DNA of 26,232 nt. Origin: a virus. The stretch is taken from positions 1-26,232 of the IMG/VR virus record IMGVR_UViG_3300037349_000092. One strand, given 5' to 3'. Shown here one piece after another: positions 7,250 to 15,395 of the stretch. Within the stretch, counting starts at the first letter, position 1. Each line of letters starts with the position of its first letter. Both the position numbers and the translations under genes were made by a program. The notes beneath the pieces are model-generated. The model searched no databases. It was not told where the DNA came from and saw nothing but the letters and a program-made list of their open reading frames with translations.

Positions 7250-9409
7250 CTATGTTGGGCTGGCGCTTAGCGTGATGGGCGTCGTCGTGGCGGCGAGCGG
7301 ATAGTTGATATTCCACGCGCTGCCGAGATCGCCACCGATGTCCCAACCGGCTGGCTTCGCCACGCTGGCGAAATTGTCGGTGACAGCGTTGCCGCGTCCC
7401 ATGTCGCCCCGATACGAAGGCGCTCCGGTCGGCGTGTAGGAGCCATAAGGATAGAACAGCAGGCACGCCGCTGCGGCATTCACCACAGCCTGCGACAAGG
7501 TGATTCGCAGGTGCGTCGCATCCACCCGCGCGCACGCCGTCGCCGGCACCAGCGTTCCGGGGCTGGCGACCGATCCGCCGTCCATCACCAGGAACCCCTG
7601 CCCGACCGCCGCCAGCAAGGGAACGACCAGGTCGTTCCCGGCGTCATGCGTCACGGTCAGAATGACCGTGGTGGCGTTCTGCAGGTACGCGTGCGTGATC
7701 GACGGGCCACCGGCCACGGGCAGGCCCGACGGTATCGCGGTAAACCCCCCGTCGCCCCAGCCGGTCGCATACAACGCTCGGGCGACCAACGGCGCAGCCC
7801 GCCACGCGAAGATGACGTTATCCCCGCCGTCGCGGTGCTGATTGTCGCCGCCGGTCTGGATGCCCGTGGACGGGTCCCAGGTCGCACCGCGGCTGTTGCT
7901 ATCCGCCGTCATCGGGTTGCTCAGCACGACGCCCTGCGTTGGATCCGCTGCGAGGCTGGCAATGACCTCGCGGTGCATCTGGATTCCAGAGGTGAACCCG
8001 AACGGAATCGCGTTCCACCAGCACACCGGCATGTTGGCTGCGGTCGCGCCGGCCACCATGCCGCGCAACAGACTGATCCACCGCTTCGCCGCGTGCTGGA
8101 AGGTGGTCCACTCCGAATAGGGCCGGTAGCTGTCCGTCTCCGACCACAGCAGCATCAGCGCCGCGATGTCGGACTGATCGTCGGAGGCCTGTTCCGCGAT
8201 ATAGGCCGCGACGTTGTTGCCCATCTTGCCGAGCGACCAGCCGCTCGGGTCCGATCCATCGCCCGGATCGACCAGGAAGGATGACGCATAGGTCGGCACG
8301 CCGGAGATCGGAAAATTGTAAATCCCGATACCGGGGTCGATCGTGCCAGGTCCGCCGCTGTTTTGCGTGTTGCCGACAAAGCCGTAGGCGCTCGCTCCGA
8401 GATACCACGCCACGCCCTTTGCCAGCATCGCGGCAGCGCCGTCCGCCAGCGTGTAGTTCGCAGCGTTCGACTGCCCGTTCATCACGAGCTGCACGCCCTT
8501 GCGAGGCCCCAGCGCCCAGCGCGCGGCGTAGGCAGCCAGGCCGGTGATCGAGGCTCCCGAGATCGCGCTTTCCCAGGTCGCGAATTCATGCAGCCAGCAC
8601 TGCGCGCCGGCCTGGTAGCCGTTCCCCCCGTGCAGCAGCAGCAGCGTGGCGATGCCGGTTCCGGCAATCGGGTTGGCGACGTTCGTCGCCACCTTCGCGC
8701 CATCGAGCCAGGCCGAGACGCCGCTCCCCGGCACATTCTGGAGAATCACCGAATGCGTGTGCCGCCGCGCCAGCGACGACGACAGCACCGCCGCCGCGCT
8801 GTTCGGGAACAGGATCAGCCGGCTCGTGCCGGCCGAGCCATCCGCCTGCAAGATTGGCGTCCCGCCCGCCGACAGCAGCACGTTGGCCGAGCTGTCAACG
8901 ACCGGAGGCGGGTACACGTTGGTGCGCCAGTTCGGGCGGGTCCAGACGAAATAGCGGGTCCATGAAGCTGTCGCGCCCATCGCCACACCCGGCAGTTGCC
9001 AGCCAAGGTTTTGATCGAGGGCCGGATAGGTCGGGCCGGCCGACAGGTCGAACCCGGCTCCCCCCAGCAGGCCGGACAGGCGCGGCGTCGCCATCGGCTG
9101 ATTCACGCTGCCGGAGCCATAGGAATACTTCGTCATCCCGATCAGGTGGCCCGACAGGTCCGCCAGGCTGACGATCGGCAGGTTCCAACCCGACAGCGGA
9201 TTGCCGTTGGCATCGGTCGCGTTGTTGAACGTCGACGCATCCCACCAGCCCGACAGGCCCGCGATCGCGCCCGGCGCAATCGCGCCGCTGCCGCCAGAGC
9301 CGCCGCCAGGCCCCGCACCGCCCGAACTGGTGCGCAGCGGCGTCCAGAGTGCCGCCCGGCCTGGCGCGACCAGCGCGGCGCGACCGGGCCGTGAAAACAG
9401 GACGGCCAT
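7250..9409 (-). CDS. Virion host-interaction protein: LamG-like domain plus SGNH/SASA-type esterase
   Basis: This is a 719-residue protein. After a Gly-rich linker (30-45), residues about 48-300 form a concanavalin/LamG-like sandwich: GLSGWWDAST at 51-60 and SVILQNVPGSGVSAWLDGAK at 220-239. Residues about 306-550 are an SGNH hydrolase. NGQSN at 311-315 gives the nucleophile Ser314, LLWSETD at 420-426 fits the WxExD block, and DNQHRDGGD at 522-530 supplies Asp522 and His525. The closest known style is the SASA/sialate O-acetylesterase family. It would remove acyl groups from surface polysaccharide during adsorption. Residues 560-719 look like a beta-rich C-terminal binding domain. It starts 2 bases after the FN3 gene. 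The exact substrate is unknown. Confidence 0.75.
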   Translation of the reverse strand: MAVLFSRPGRAALVAPGRAALWTPLRTSSGGAGPGGGSGGSGAIAPGAIAGLSGWWDASTFNNATDANGNPLSGWNLPIVSLADLSGHLIGMTKYSYGSGSVNQPMATPRLSGLLGGAGFDLSAGPTYPALDQNLGWQLPGVAMGATASWTRYFVWTRPNWRTNVYPPPVVDSSANVLLSAGGTPILQADGSAGTSRLILFPNSAAAVLSSSLARRHTHSVILQNVPGSGVSAWLDGAKVATNVANPIAGTGIATLLLLHGGNGYQAGAQCWLHEFATWESAISGASITGLAAYAARWALGPRKGVQLVMNGQSNAANYTLADGAAAMLAKGVAWYLGASAYGFVGNTQNSGGPGTIDPGIGIYNFPISGVPTYASSFLVDPGDGSDPSGWSLGKMGNNVAAYIAEQASDDQSDIAALMLLWSETDSYRPYSEWTTFQHAAKRWISLLRGMVAGATAANMPVCWWNAIPFGFTSGIQMHREVIASLAADPTQGVVLSNPMTADSNSRGATWDPSTGIQTGGDNQHRDGGDNVIFAWRAAPLVARALYATGWGDGGFTAIPSGLPVAGGPSITHAYLQNATTVILTVTHDAGNDLVVPLLAAVGQGFLVMDGGSVASPGTLVPATACARVDATHLRITLSQAVVNAAAACLLFYPYGSYTPTGAPSYRGDMGRGNAVTDNFASVAKPAGWDIGGDLGSAWNINYPLAATTTPITLSASPT

Positions 9410-9411
9410 CG

Positions 9412-11124
9412 TCAGGTGATTGTGAAGGCGACCGGCGTTCCGCCGTTGATCACCTGGTTCGCCTGCACCGCGCTGGCAACGATGCTGCCCCCGGCATTCA
9501 CCTCGACCGCCCAGACGTAATAGGTCCCCGCCACGCTCGGCGTCGCGAAGCCGAACTCATACCAATAGTTGTGGCCGCCGTTGGAGAATTGCCCTCCCGC
9601 CGCTGTCATGCCGGCGGTCGAACTCGGCGCGACCGACGACGACGTGCTCCACCCGAAATACACCTGCGTCGGAACGGTGTGGCTGCCGTCGTTCGTCGCG
9701 CTCATGTCGGAGACGTTGACCGACCCGACCGTCGTTCCGTGCGCAAAACTGGTGCCGGCGCCATACGGCTGGTAGCCGCTGCCCATCGCATAGTTGCCGC
9801 TCGCCGCCGCCGTCTCCGGGTCCGGGCTGATCGAGCTGGTGAAGGCCGAGGCGCCGATGCCGTTCACCGCCTGCACCTGGATGTCGTACTGCGTTGACGC
9901 TGCCAGGCCGGTGATCGTGTAAGCAGTCGGCGCGATGCCCGTGGCCTGCGTGTAGCCCCCGCCGCTGCCCATGACGCGCCACTGCACCGTGTAGCTGGTC
10001 GCCGCGCCATGCGTGCCGTCCACGGCCGGCGCGGTCCAGGTCACCGGGATTGTCGAGGTGGTCGTTGTGCCCGCCGCAAGAGCGGTCGGCACGCCCGGCG
10101 CATAGGATGCGGCCGCCCCGGTCGAGGTCGGGCCAACCGCGCTGGTGTAGCTGCCGGTACCGGCGCCGTTCACCCCCGCCACCCGGAAATAGTAGGCGGT
10201 CGAAGGGGACAGGCCCGTGGCGATATACGACGTGCCCGACGCGGCTTGCGGCGCTCCCCAGGTGGACCCATCCGGGCTCTGTTCCACGGCATAGGAAGAC
10301 GGCGCACCCCCCGTCGATGGTGCGGTCCAGGCGAGGGTAATCGTCGTGCTGGTGGCCGAGCCTGCCGTCAGGCCCGACGGAGCGCCAGGCGGCGTCGGGT
10401 TGCTGCCACCGCTCGCGGCCGACACGTTCACAAAATTCAGCGAGCCGCCCGAGTAACTCGCCGTCGAAACCTCTCCCACCTGCCCCACCGGGATCGACAG
10501 CGTGCCGGTGTTGGTGACGAAGCCGGCGCCCAGCGTCACCGCGCCCGGCGACGCATTGACGATGGTGCAAGAAAAACCGCTGCCCTGCGTTGCGAACGCC
10601 GGGTTGATCGTGGTCGCAGCCGAGCACACCAGGATCGCGCTGTTGTGGATCGAGGCATCGAGCTGCGTCGGGCTGGCGATCTCCACCACCGGCCGCTTCC
10701 ACTGCGGCAGATGGCCCGCGATCCACGCCCAGATTGCCGACAGCGGCTGGGCCAACATCGTGCTGCTGCCTTGGCCGGTCACCAGCACATCGGTGTCGCC
10801 CGCCGGCGCCGCCGCGGTGAACTGGTCAACCGTCTCGCCGGCCAGCAGGTTCGCCAACGAGATCGCGACCGTGCTGCCGCCCTGCCCGATCGGCAGGGTG
10901 TCCGACGATGCGACCGTGGTCACCACCGGCAACGCGGGAACCGACAGCGCGACGGCCGCCAGCGCGGCAGCAGCCGCGGCCGTGGCCTCGGCCGCGACGG
11001 AGTTCGAAAGCGCGGTCGCAGAGTTGGCGAGCGCGGTTCCTGCCGCAGTGAGGGCGGAGGCCGCCGCCGTCTGCACGGCCAGCACATCGGCTGCCGTCGC
11101 GTCATCGCCGGTGGCGATCGTCAT
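9412..11124 (-). CDS. Fibronectin type III virion protein, probable tail fibre
   Basis: The protein has 570 residues from the ATG at 11124, chosen because it overlaps the terminator gene stop as ATGA; a GTG lies two codons earlier. Residues 10-65 are an Ala-rich helix typical of trimeric fibre stalks. Residues 70-235 are beta-rich with no named domain. Two FN3 domains follow at about 245-335 and 342-438, each with the late conserved pattern (TGLSPSTAYYFRVAGVN; TGLAASTQYDIQVQAVN). Residues 445-570 are a further beta-rich region. FN3 domains on virions usually help bind cell-surface carbohydrate. The esterase protein follows directly, so the two probably act together at the tail tip or side fibres. 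Confidence 0.75.
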   Translation of the reverse strand: MTIATGDDATAADVLAVQTAAASALTAAGTALANSATALSNSVAAEATAAAAAALAAVALSVPALPVVTTVASSDTLPIGQGGSTVAISLANLLAGETVDQFTAAAPAGDTDVLVTGQGSSTMLAQPLSAIWAWIAGHLPQWKRPVVEIASPTQLDASIHNSAILVCSAATTINPAFATQGSGFSCTIVNASPGAVTLGAGFVTNTGTLSIPVGQVGEVSTASYSGGSLNFVNVSAASGGSNPTPPGAPSGLTAGSATSTTITLAWTAPSTGGAPSSYAVEQSPDGSTWGAPQAASGTSYIATGLSPSTAYYFRVAGVNGAGTGSYTSAVGPTSTGAAASYAPGVPTALAAGTTTTSTIPVTWTAPAVDGTHGAATSYTVQWRVMGSGGGYTQATGIAPTAYTITGLAASTQYDIQVQAVNGIGASAFTSSISPDPETAAASGNYAMGSGYQPYGAGTSFAHGTTVGSVNVSDMSATNDGSHTVPTQVYFGWSTSSSVAPSSTAGMTAAGGQFSNGGHNYWYEFGFATPSVAGTYYVWAVEVNAGGSIVASAVQANQVINGGTPVAFTIT

Positions 11125-11741
11125 GCCCACACGTCTCCATCATCCCAAACGAAACCGCCCCAGACAGCGACCGTCCCGCCGGCCGATTCCTCGGCGGTGA
11201 TTGGCGTGGCGAGGTTGATCGGATCGTCAGGTTGGATTGTTTCGGTAACGTTGGTCAGCTTATCGCCGCTCGGCGGGAACCCGTCGCCGTCGCTGATCGT
11301 GGCGTCGAAGCTCATCCGGTACATCCAGAACAACCGCGCGCGATCGAAGGTCAGCAACTCGCCGCCGGCGTAGTAGAGGCCCCGCGCGCCGCGCGTGGGA
11401 TCAATCACCCAACTCAGCAACGCGCCGAACAGCGCGTACTTCATCGCCTCGACCTGACTGACGCCGGCCTGCCCGCGCCGGTCGGCCGAGGCGTCGAACT
11501 CGACAATCACCCCGATGGTTTCGGTCACCGTCTGGAGGTTGCCGTCCAACAGGTCGTTGCTGCTGCCCTCATCCTCCAGCGGGATCACGACGGCGGCCGG
11601 ATAGACGAACTTGCCGGTCTTCGGGTCAGTGATCGCGATGACGGACTCGACCCCGGTTTCAAAGTCCGCCGCGCCGCCGACCCGTCCGCCCAGCGCCGGG
11701 CAGTAAGCCCGGAGCTGCGCGATCACCAACGAGATGTCCAC
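11121..11741 (-). CDS. Tail terminator-like protein (Mu gp37-like)
   Basis: This 206-residue protein has the look of the phage tail terminator/Gp37 family: a start of the type VIAQLRAYCPALGGRVGGAADFE, then a central beta-rich part ending in alternating strands (RARLFWMYRMSFDATI). Such proteins form the hexamer that caps the tail tube and joins it to the neck. It sits between the HK97-gp10-type gene and the fibre and tail genes, as expected. The start is GTG at 11741, 3 bases after the preceding stop, with GGAG just upstream. Confidence 0.65.
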   Translation of the reverse strand: MDISLVIAQLRAYCPALGGRVGGAADFETGVESVIAITDPKTGKFVYPAAVVIPLEDEGSSNDLLDGNLQTVTETIGVIVEFDASADRRGQAGVSQVEAMKYALFGALLSWVIDPTRGARGLYYAGGELLTFDRARLFWMYRMSFDATISDGDGFPPSGDKLTNVTETIQPDDPINLATPITAEESAGGTVAVWGGFVWDDGDVWA

Positions 11742-11744
11742 GGA

Positions 11745-11915
11745 CTACTCCGCGTCGATTTCCTCGAACTCGACCCCGCCTTCCAACGGCACGGTCGCAA
11801 CCACCCCATCGTCGTCGTCGTAGAAAATCAGGTGGCCGTCCTCGACCTGCACATAGGCCGCCGTGTAGTGGTAAATGTCCGCGCTCTCGACGCGCCTGAC
11901 CGCAAACGTCCTCAT
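11745..11915 (-). CDS. Small acidic protein of unknown function
   Basis: The protein has 56 residues from the ATG at 11915, with GGAG about 8 bases upstream. It is mostly beta-patterned (TFAVRRVESADIYHYTAAYV) and ends strongly acidic (FYDDDDGVVATV; FEEIDAE). Longer readings to 11987 add an Arg-rich N-terminus that looks non-coding. It lies in the neck gene cluster, 3 bases before the tail terminator. I do not recognise it. Confidence 0.55.
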   Translation of the reverse strand: MRTFAVRRVESADIYHYTAAYVQVEDGHLIFYDDDDGVVATVPLEGGVEFEEIDAE

Positions 11916-12016
11916 AAAATCGTCTCCGCTGATGTGATGCCGCCAGTGCGTTGGCCGGCCGCCGCGTCCTGGCCTGCGCGGTGGCAAGCTCCGGGCACAA
12001 GCCGGAGCTGTCTCAA

Positions 12017-12247
12017 TCAGCCGGCAGCAGCGGCCGGAGCGTCGGCATCATCGCCGGCGATCGGAAAGCCGCGCGACATGCTGCCGCGCAGGTGACCGTT
12101 TTCGATCAACCGCTGCACGATCAGCACGGCGCGGTCCCAGGCGATGCTGCGATCGTCCTGCCACAAGCGTTCGGTTCGCTCCACGATCGCGACCGCAGGA
12201 TGAATCCTGATCGCCGCGGCCCTGCGGGCCGGTGCTTCGACGGTCAT
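12017..12247 (-). CDS. Small protein of unknown function in the neck cluster
   Basis: This 76-residue ORF starts with ATG at 12247, overlapping the upstream stop as ATGA, the usual junction in this block. Residues 20-55 are helical (IVERTERLWQDD, DRAVLIVQRLIENG). The C-terminus is Asp/Ala-rich. No family is recognised. The start overlap and its coding-like composition support it as a real gene. Confidence 0.5.
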   Translation of the reverse strand: MTVEAPARRAAAIRIHPAVAIVERTERLWQDDRSIAWDRAVLIVQRLIENGHLRGSMSRGFPIAGDDADAPAAAAG

Positions 12248-12744
12248 GCTTTCTTGCCTCGCTGGAATTTCAAGCCGCTCATCACCGCGACGCGCACCCG
12301 GTCTGCCAGGCCGTTCGCGATGGCCTGGTCGAGCGCCGGTTCAAGGAACGGGCGTGGCAGCAGGATGCGCTTCCTCGAAACCGCGCTGCGCTTCATGCGG
12401 CGTGGCCCGGCCAGGTTCGACGGGACGAAGTTCGCCGCTTTGCTGGTGTCGCCCCCTCCGCCCTTCGCGCCACGGGAGAGGAACAGCGCGTAGAACTCGG
12501 ACGCGCGGATCGTGACGCCCTCGCCATCCTTCCAGACCCGAGCCCGGATCGACCGCGCCAGCTTGCCCGAGACGCTGCGCGGCGGCTCGCCCGGAGCGGA
12601 CGGGTGCTTGCGGCTGCCCGACCGGATCAGCGCGCGTGCGCGGGCCACAACCTCGGCACCAACCCCGCGCATGACGGCGCGCACCTGCTGCTTGCCGGCG
12701 ACGATCGTCCAACCGGACGGCACGGTGATTTGCAGCAGAGCCAT
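12244..12744 (-). CDS. HK97 gp10-like neck/tail-completion protein
   Basis: The protein has 166 residues from the ATG at 12744, which shares its A with the upstream stop. It carries the HK97-gp10 pattern: HPSAPGEPPRSVSGKLARSI in the middle, FYALFLSRGAKGGGG, and a late RPFLEPALDQAI. Family members act in head-tail joining or tail completion. The basic C-terminus (KFQRGKKA) is common in the family. The position after the head-closure adaptor fits. Upstream in-frame residues to 12948 are Arg-rich and overlap another gene, so they were excluded. Confidence 0.75.
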   Translation of the reverse strand: MALLQITVPSGWTIVAGKQQVRAVMRGVGAEVVARARALIRSGSRKHPSAPGEPPRSVSGKLARSIRARVWKDGEGVTIRASEFYALFLSRGAKGGGGDTSKAANFVPSNLAGPRRMKRSAVSRKRILLPRPFLEPALDQAIANGLADRVRVAVMSGLKFQRGKKA

Positions 12745-13076
12745 CAGACGGACCGCTCCCACCACGACTGGAAAGCAGCAACGTCCGGCCAATCCCCGAC
12801 GACCCAGGGCCGGTCCGCCGCGTGATGCCAGCAAGCGGTGAGGCGCACGCCGCCGGCTTCCGGCCGCTCTTGAGTCACGAGAAGCATGACCTCTTGGGGA
12901 AAGCCGGACGCCGGCACCTCTGGCAGCGAAGGGCCTTCGACCAGCCATTGCTCATAGCCCCTGTCGGGCCAGTCGCGCACCGCCGCCAGTCTATGCTCGG
13001 GCGGCAAAGCTCGCTCCCACCCCGGCAGCGATTCGCAAACCACCAGGATGCCGGCGCGGTAAGGACCTTCCGTCAT
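12744..13076 (-). CDS. Hypothetical protein between adaptor and gp10-like gene
   Basis: This 110-residue ORF starts at ATG 13076, overlapping the adaptor stop as ATGA. It contains many Trp and Pro residues (GWERALPPEHR; CWHHAADRPWVVGDWPDVAA; FQSWWERSV). Such a Trp-rich composition suggests a small globular protein. I recognise no family. A neck or accessory role is inferred only from position. Confidence 0.55.
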   Translation of the reverse strand: MTEGPYRAGILVVCESLPGWERALPPEHRLAAVRDWPDRGYEQWLVEGPSLPEVPASGFPQEVMLLVTQERPEAGGVRLTACWHHAADRPWVVGDWPDVAAFQSWWERSV

Positions 13077-13471
13077 GTCCGCTTCTCCAGTTCGCAATCG
13101 AGCCGCAGGAACCGCTGGCGGCCGTCGATCGCCATAGAGCGGCGCACGCGGAACCGCTCGATCATGTCGCTCTGGTCTGGCCGCTTGGTGACACGGATAA
13201 TGACGTGCGTGGTGTCCACCCAATCGAGCCACCGGATGATGATGCGATGGGTGACCGGCGTGTTGACCTGTTCCGCGGCATAGAAAGTCATCGTGCCGAT
13301 CGGCTGCACATCGGCCCGCACGGTCTGCATCTTCGCCAGGTTTTCCAGCAGCCCAGGCCCATCCGGGTCCGCCACCTGCTCGCGGGTCGCGATCACCACG
13401 CGCCAGCGCAGCGACCCGATGCGGACCGCGTTCGGGTCCGGCCCCTCTGCGGGTCCTACGCTCGCGCTCAT
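13073..13471 (-). CDS. Phage head-tail adaptor / head-closure protein (SPP1 gp16-like family)
   Basis: The protein has 132 residues from the ATG at 13471, one base after the connector stop. It shows the head-tail adaptor pattern: IGSLRWRVVIATREQ, then LAKMQTVRADVQPIG, then QVNTPVTHRIIIRW and THVIIRVT. These small beta-barrels bind beneath the connector and close the head after packaging. The gene order connector, adaptor, gp10-like, terminator is the standard HK97-type neck order. Extra N-terminal residues to 13561 are Cys/Arg-rich and off-frame to the connector, so they were rejected. Confidence 0.75.
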   Translation of the reverse strand: MSASVGPAEGPDPNAVRIGSLRWRVVIATREQVADPDGPGLLENLAKMQTVRADVQPIGTMTFYAAEQVNTPVTHRIIIRWLDWVDTTHVIIRVTKRPDQSDMIERFRVRRSMAIDGRQRFLRLDCELEKRT

Positions 13472-13472
13472 G

Positions 13473-14114
13473 TCAGCCGCCCAGGAACTGCAACCGCTGC
13501 CGGTCGAGCAACCACTGCGCCGCCTCGGGCATCGCCGCCGCGGAGTCACCGCGATGCTCATAGAGAAATGCCGTGGTCATCATAATCGCCTGGATCACGG
13601 TGGACGGAACGTCCTCGGCCGCGCCATAGCCGGCGACCATCGAGACCTGCAGGTGCTGTAGTTCGGTGCGATACGCCGGAAAGCCGCCGGTCAGCGGAGT
13701 TTCATGCCCGATCAGCAGCGTGGACGGCTCCAGGGTCAGGTCCGCGACATAGCCGAGGATCTCCGCCGGCGGCGTGATCGGCAGCGAGGCAGCCGAGATC
13801 GTCGTGCTGTTCCCCCACCTGTCCAGCGTCGTCACCGACCCGATCGACTGCACCGGCGCGCGCGGCAACTCCAGCGTCCCGCGCAGCAGGTTCCTGTTGT
13901 CGTGCAGATCGCTGGAAGGTCGCACCGTCCACAGCAGGGTCTGCGTCAGCAGCGCGCGGCTAAGGTAGCCCTCCGCCATCACTCTTGCCGCCGTCAGATA
14001 GCCCGCCAGCAGTTCGTCGTCCGCGTTGCTGTCGATCCGGCAATGCCGCTTCACCTGCTCGATCGACACCGGCTCCGCGCTCGGTTCCTCTGTCACCGCC
14101 AGCGTGGTTCGCAC
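13473..14114 (-). CDS. Head-tail connector protein (gp6/phiE125 gp8-like)
   Basis: This 213-residue protein begins with the typical EEPSAEPVSIEQVKRHCRID and continues with helical DDELLAGYLTAARVMAEGYL, then a beta-rich middle (LELPRAPVQSIGSVTTLDRW). It ends helical (IQAIMMTTAFLYEHRGD). This matches the gp6-like/phiE125 gp8 connector family, which docks under the portal. The start is GTG at 14114, with a G-run about 10 bases upstream and an in-frame stop just before it. It implies that a portal exists, although none is seen in the window. Confidence 0.8.
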   Translation of the reverse strand: MRTTLAVTEEPSAEPVSIEQVKRHCRIDSNADDELLAGYLTAARVMAEGYLSRALLTQTLLWTVRPSSDLHDNRNLLRGTLELPRAPVQSIGSVTTLDRWGNSTTISAASLPITPPAEILGYVADLTLEPSTLLIGHETPLTGGFPAYRTELQHLQVSMVAGYGAAEDVPSTVIQAIMMTTAFLYEHRGDSAAAMPEAAQWLLDRQRLQFLGG

Positions 14115-14197
14115 CGCTCAATCCCCCGTCCCTGCGCACCGGCGCCACCAGCGCCCGGTTGCGATAGCCGCTGCGTTCCATCATCGCGCTTCGTCCT

Positions 14198-14563
14198 TCA
14201 CAGCATTTCCGCTCTGGTAACGAGGTTGACCACGGCCGCGGCGACCTGGTTGACCGGCGCTGCGGAGGTTCCGCTGCGCAACTGGACCATGTTGACGCCC
14301 CGCCACATGTACGAAGGATCGGCTTCCAGGATGACGAATTGCCCTGCCGCCGCAGTGATCGTCACCTCGTTGCCCGAACCGTCGTACAGCTCCTGCCAGG
14401 TCGTTCCGCCGTCCGGACTGGCCTGAAACGTCAGCACTGCCGCGGTCCAGGTCGACGGCATCGAAATCCCGACCAAGGTCAGCGCGCCCAGCGCCACCGG
14501 CCCGGACAGCGACGTGCCCGCCGCGATCGACGCCGGATTGAGGGTAATGCCTACAGACAACAT
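14198..14563 (-). CDS. Unknown beta-rich virion protein, possible capsid decoration
   Basis: This 121-residue protein alternates beta strands and Gly/Ser turns (LTFQASPDGGTTWQELYDG; VTITAAAGQFVILEAD). The pattern resembles small immunoglobulin-like or receptor-like beta sandwiches found on phage virions. It lies in the head block between the LamG-like protein and the connector. No family is recognised with confidence; a structural role is inferred from position. Confidence 0.55.
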   Translation of the reverse strand: MLSVGITLNPASIAAGTSLSGPVALGALTLVGISMPSTWTAAVLTFQASPDGGTTWQELYDGSGNEVTITAAAGQFVILEADPSYMWRGVNMVQLRSGTSAAPVNQVAAAVVNLVTRAEML

Positions 14564-14582
14564 GCCGCGCGCACTCCCTGGC

Positions 14583-15326
14583 TTACTGCCGGTTCATCCA
14601 TGCGCGCACATAGTCGATCGTCAGGGTGGCAACGCCGGTGCCTGACGCCTTGTATGCAGCGAGGTATGGCTGCAACACCGCCAGCGTGCCGGTCGCCGCG
14701 AAGTTGATCGAGTTGTTCGCGTTCACCCGGTTGCCGTCGATATAGAAACCCACGTCCGCCAGGTTGCTCGCGTCGATGCGGTAGATATGCCAGTCGGTCG
14801 TTCCGACCGTCACACCGCTGGCAACCGAGGTCGTGGTCACCCCGTCGAACGCAGTGACCAGCACGGCGCCGTTCGCCTGCGCGCTGAATTCCAGGTAGCA
14901 GGTGTTGTTCTGCGGCCCGTCGATCCAGGCCGAGGCGACGCCCCAAACCGTCTGCACGCCGGCCGCACTCGGCAGCACCGGCAGCAGCGAACGGCACTCG
15001 AAGATCAGGCCCTTGGTGCAATCCAGCGCGAGGTTGTCGCCCCAGTACAGCGCGCAATCCTGTTTCTGGCTGGCCGAGGTCAAGGTGCATGCGACCTGGC
15101 CGCCGATCGCGTTGGCGACGCCGGCGAGAGTCGGCGGTGCGGCGCCGACGATCTTCGCCACCCAGGGGTTGCCGTCAACCGCCGAGCCGGCCGCCGGAAC
15201 CGCGACGGCTGACTGCCCGAGAAAATCGTCATAGAAATGGATCGGCGCGACCGGCAGCATGTACTCGAATGTCGCGGTATCGAAAAACTCCAGCCGCCCG
15301 GCATGGAACTTCGAGGTCGTGGTCAT
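14583..15326 (-). CDS. LamG/concanavalin-like putative head-surface protein
   Basis: This 247-residue protein contains a concanavalin/LamG-like sandwich across residues about 25-245: PIHFYDDFLGQS at the start, then YLEFSAQANGAVLVTAFDG, then DWHIYRIDASNLADVGFYID. Such sandwiches bind glycans. It sits two genes after the major capsid gene, so a capsid fibre or decoration role is more likely than a tail role. It follows a perfect 10-bp hairpin at 15359-15383. I see no enzyme motif. Confidence 0.55.
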   Translation of the reverse strand: MTTTSKFHAGRLEFFDTATFEYMLPVAPIHFYDDFLGQSAVAVPAAGSAVDGNPWVAKIVGAAPPTLAGVANAIGGQVACTLTSASQKQDCALYWGDNLALDCTKGLIFECRSLLPVLPSAAGVQTVWGVASAWIDGPQNNTCYLEFSAQANGAVLVTAFDGVTTTSVASGVTVGTTDWHIYRIDASNLADVGFYIDGNRVNANNSINFAATGTLAVLQPYLAAYKASGTGVATLTIDYVRAWMNRQ

Positions 15327-15358
15327 GTATTTCTCCCGATCGACCGCAAGGATGGTAG

Positions 15359-15383
15359 CCGCCCGGGCACGCGGCCCGGGCGG
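15359..15383 (-). terminator. Strong GC hairpin between two head genes (attenuator or processing site)
   Basis: A perfect 10-bp stem (CCGCCCGGGC / GCCCGGGCGG) with a 5-base loop lies between the stop at 15396 and the start at 15326. No T-run follows on the minus strand, so it is not a classical intrinsic terminator. It could stabilise the 3' end of the abundant capsid messages or act as an attenuator. Confidence 0.5.
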
Positions 15384-15395
15384 GATGAAAGCCGA

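Noticed and set aside
13960-14184. Minus-strand 74-codon ORF starting MMERSGYRNR with a possible AGGA site
   Set aside because: Most of it lies inside the connector gene in another frame with Gly/Arg-rich composition. Only the first 24 codons fill the 83-base gap before the connector, so it is too weak to call.
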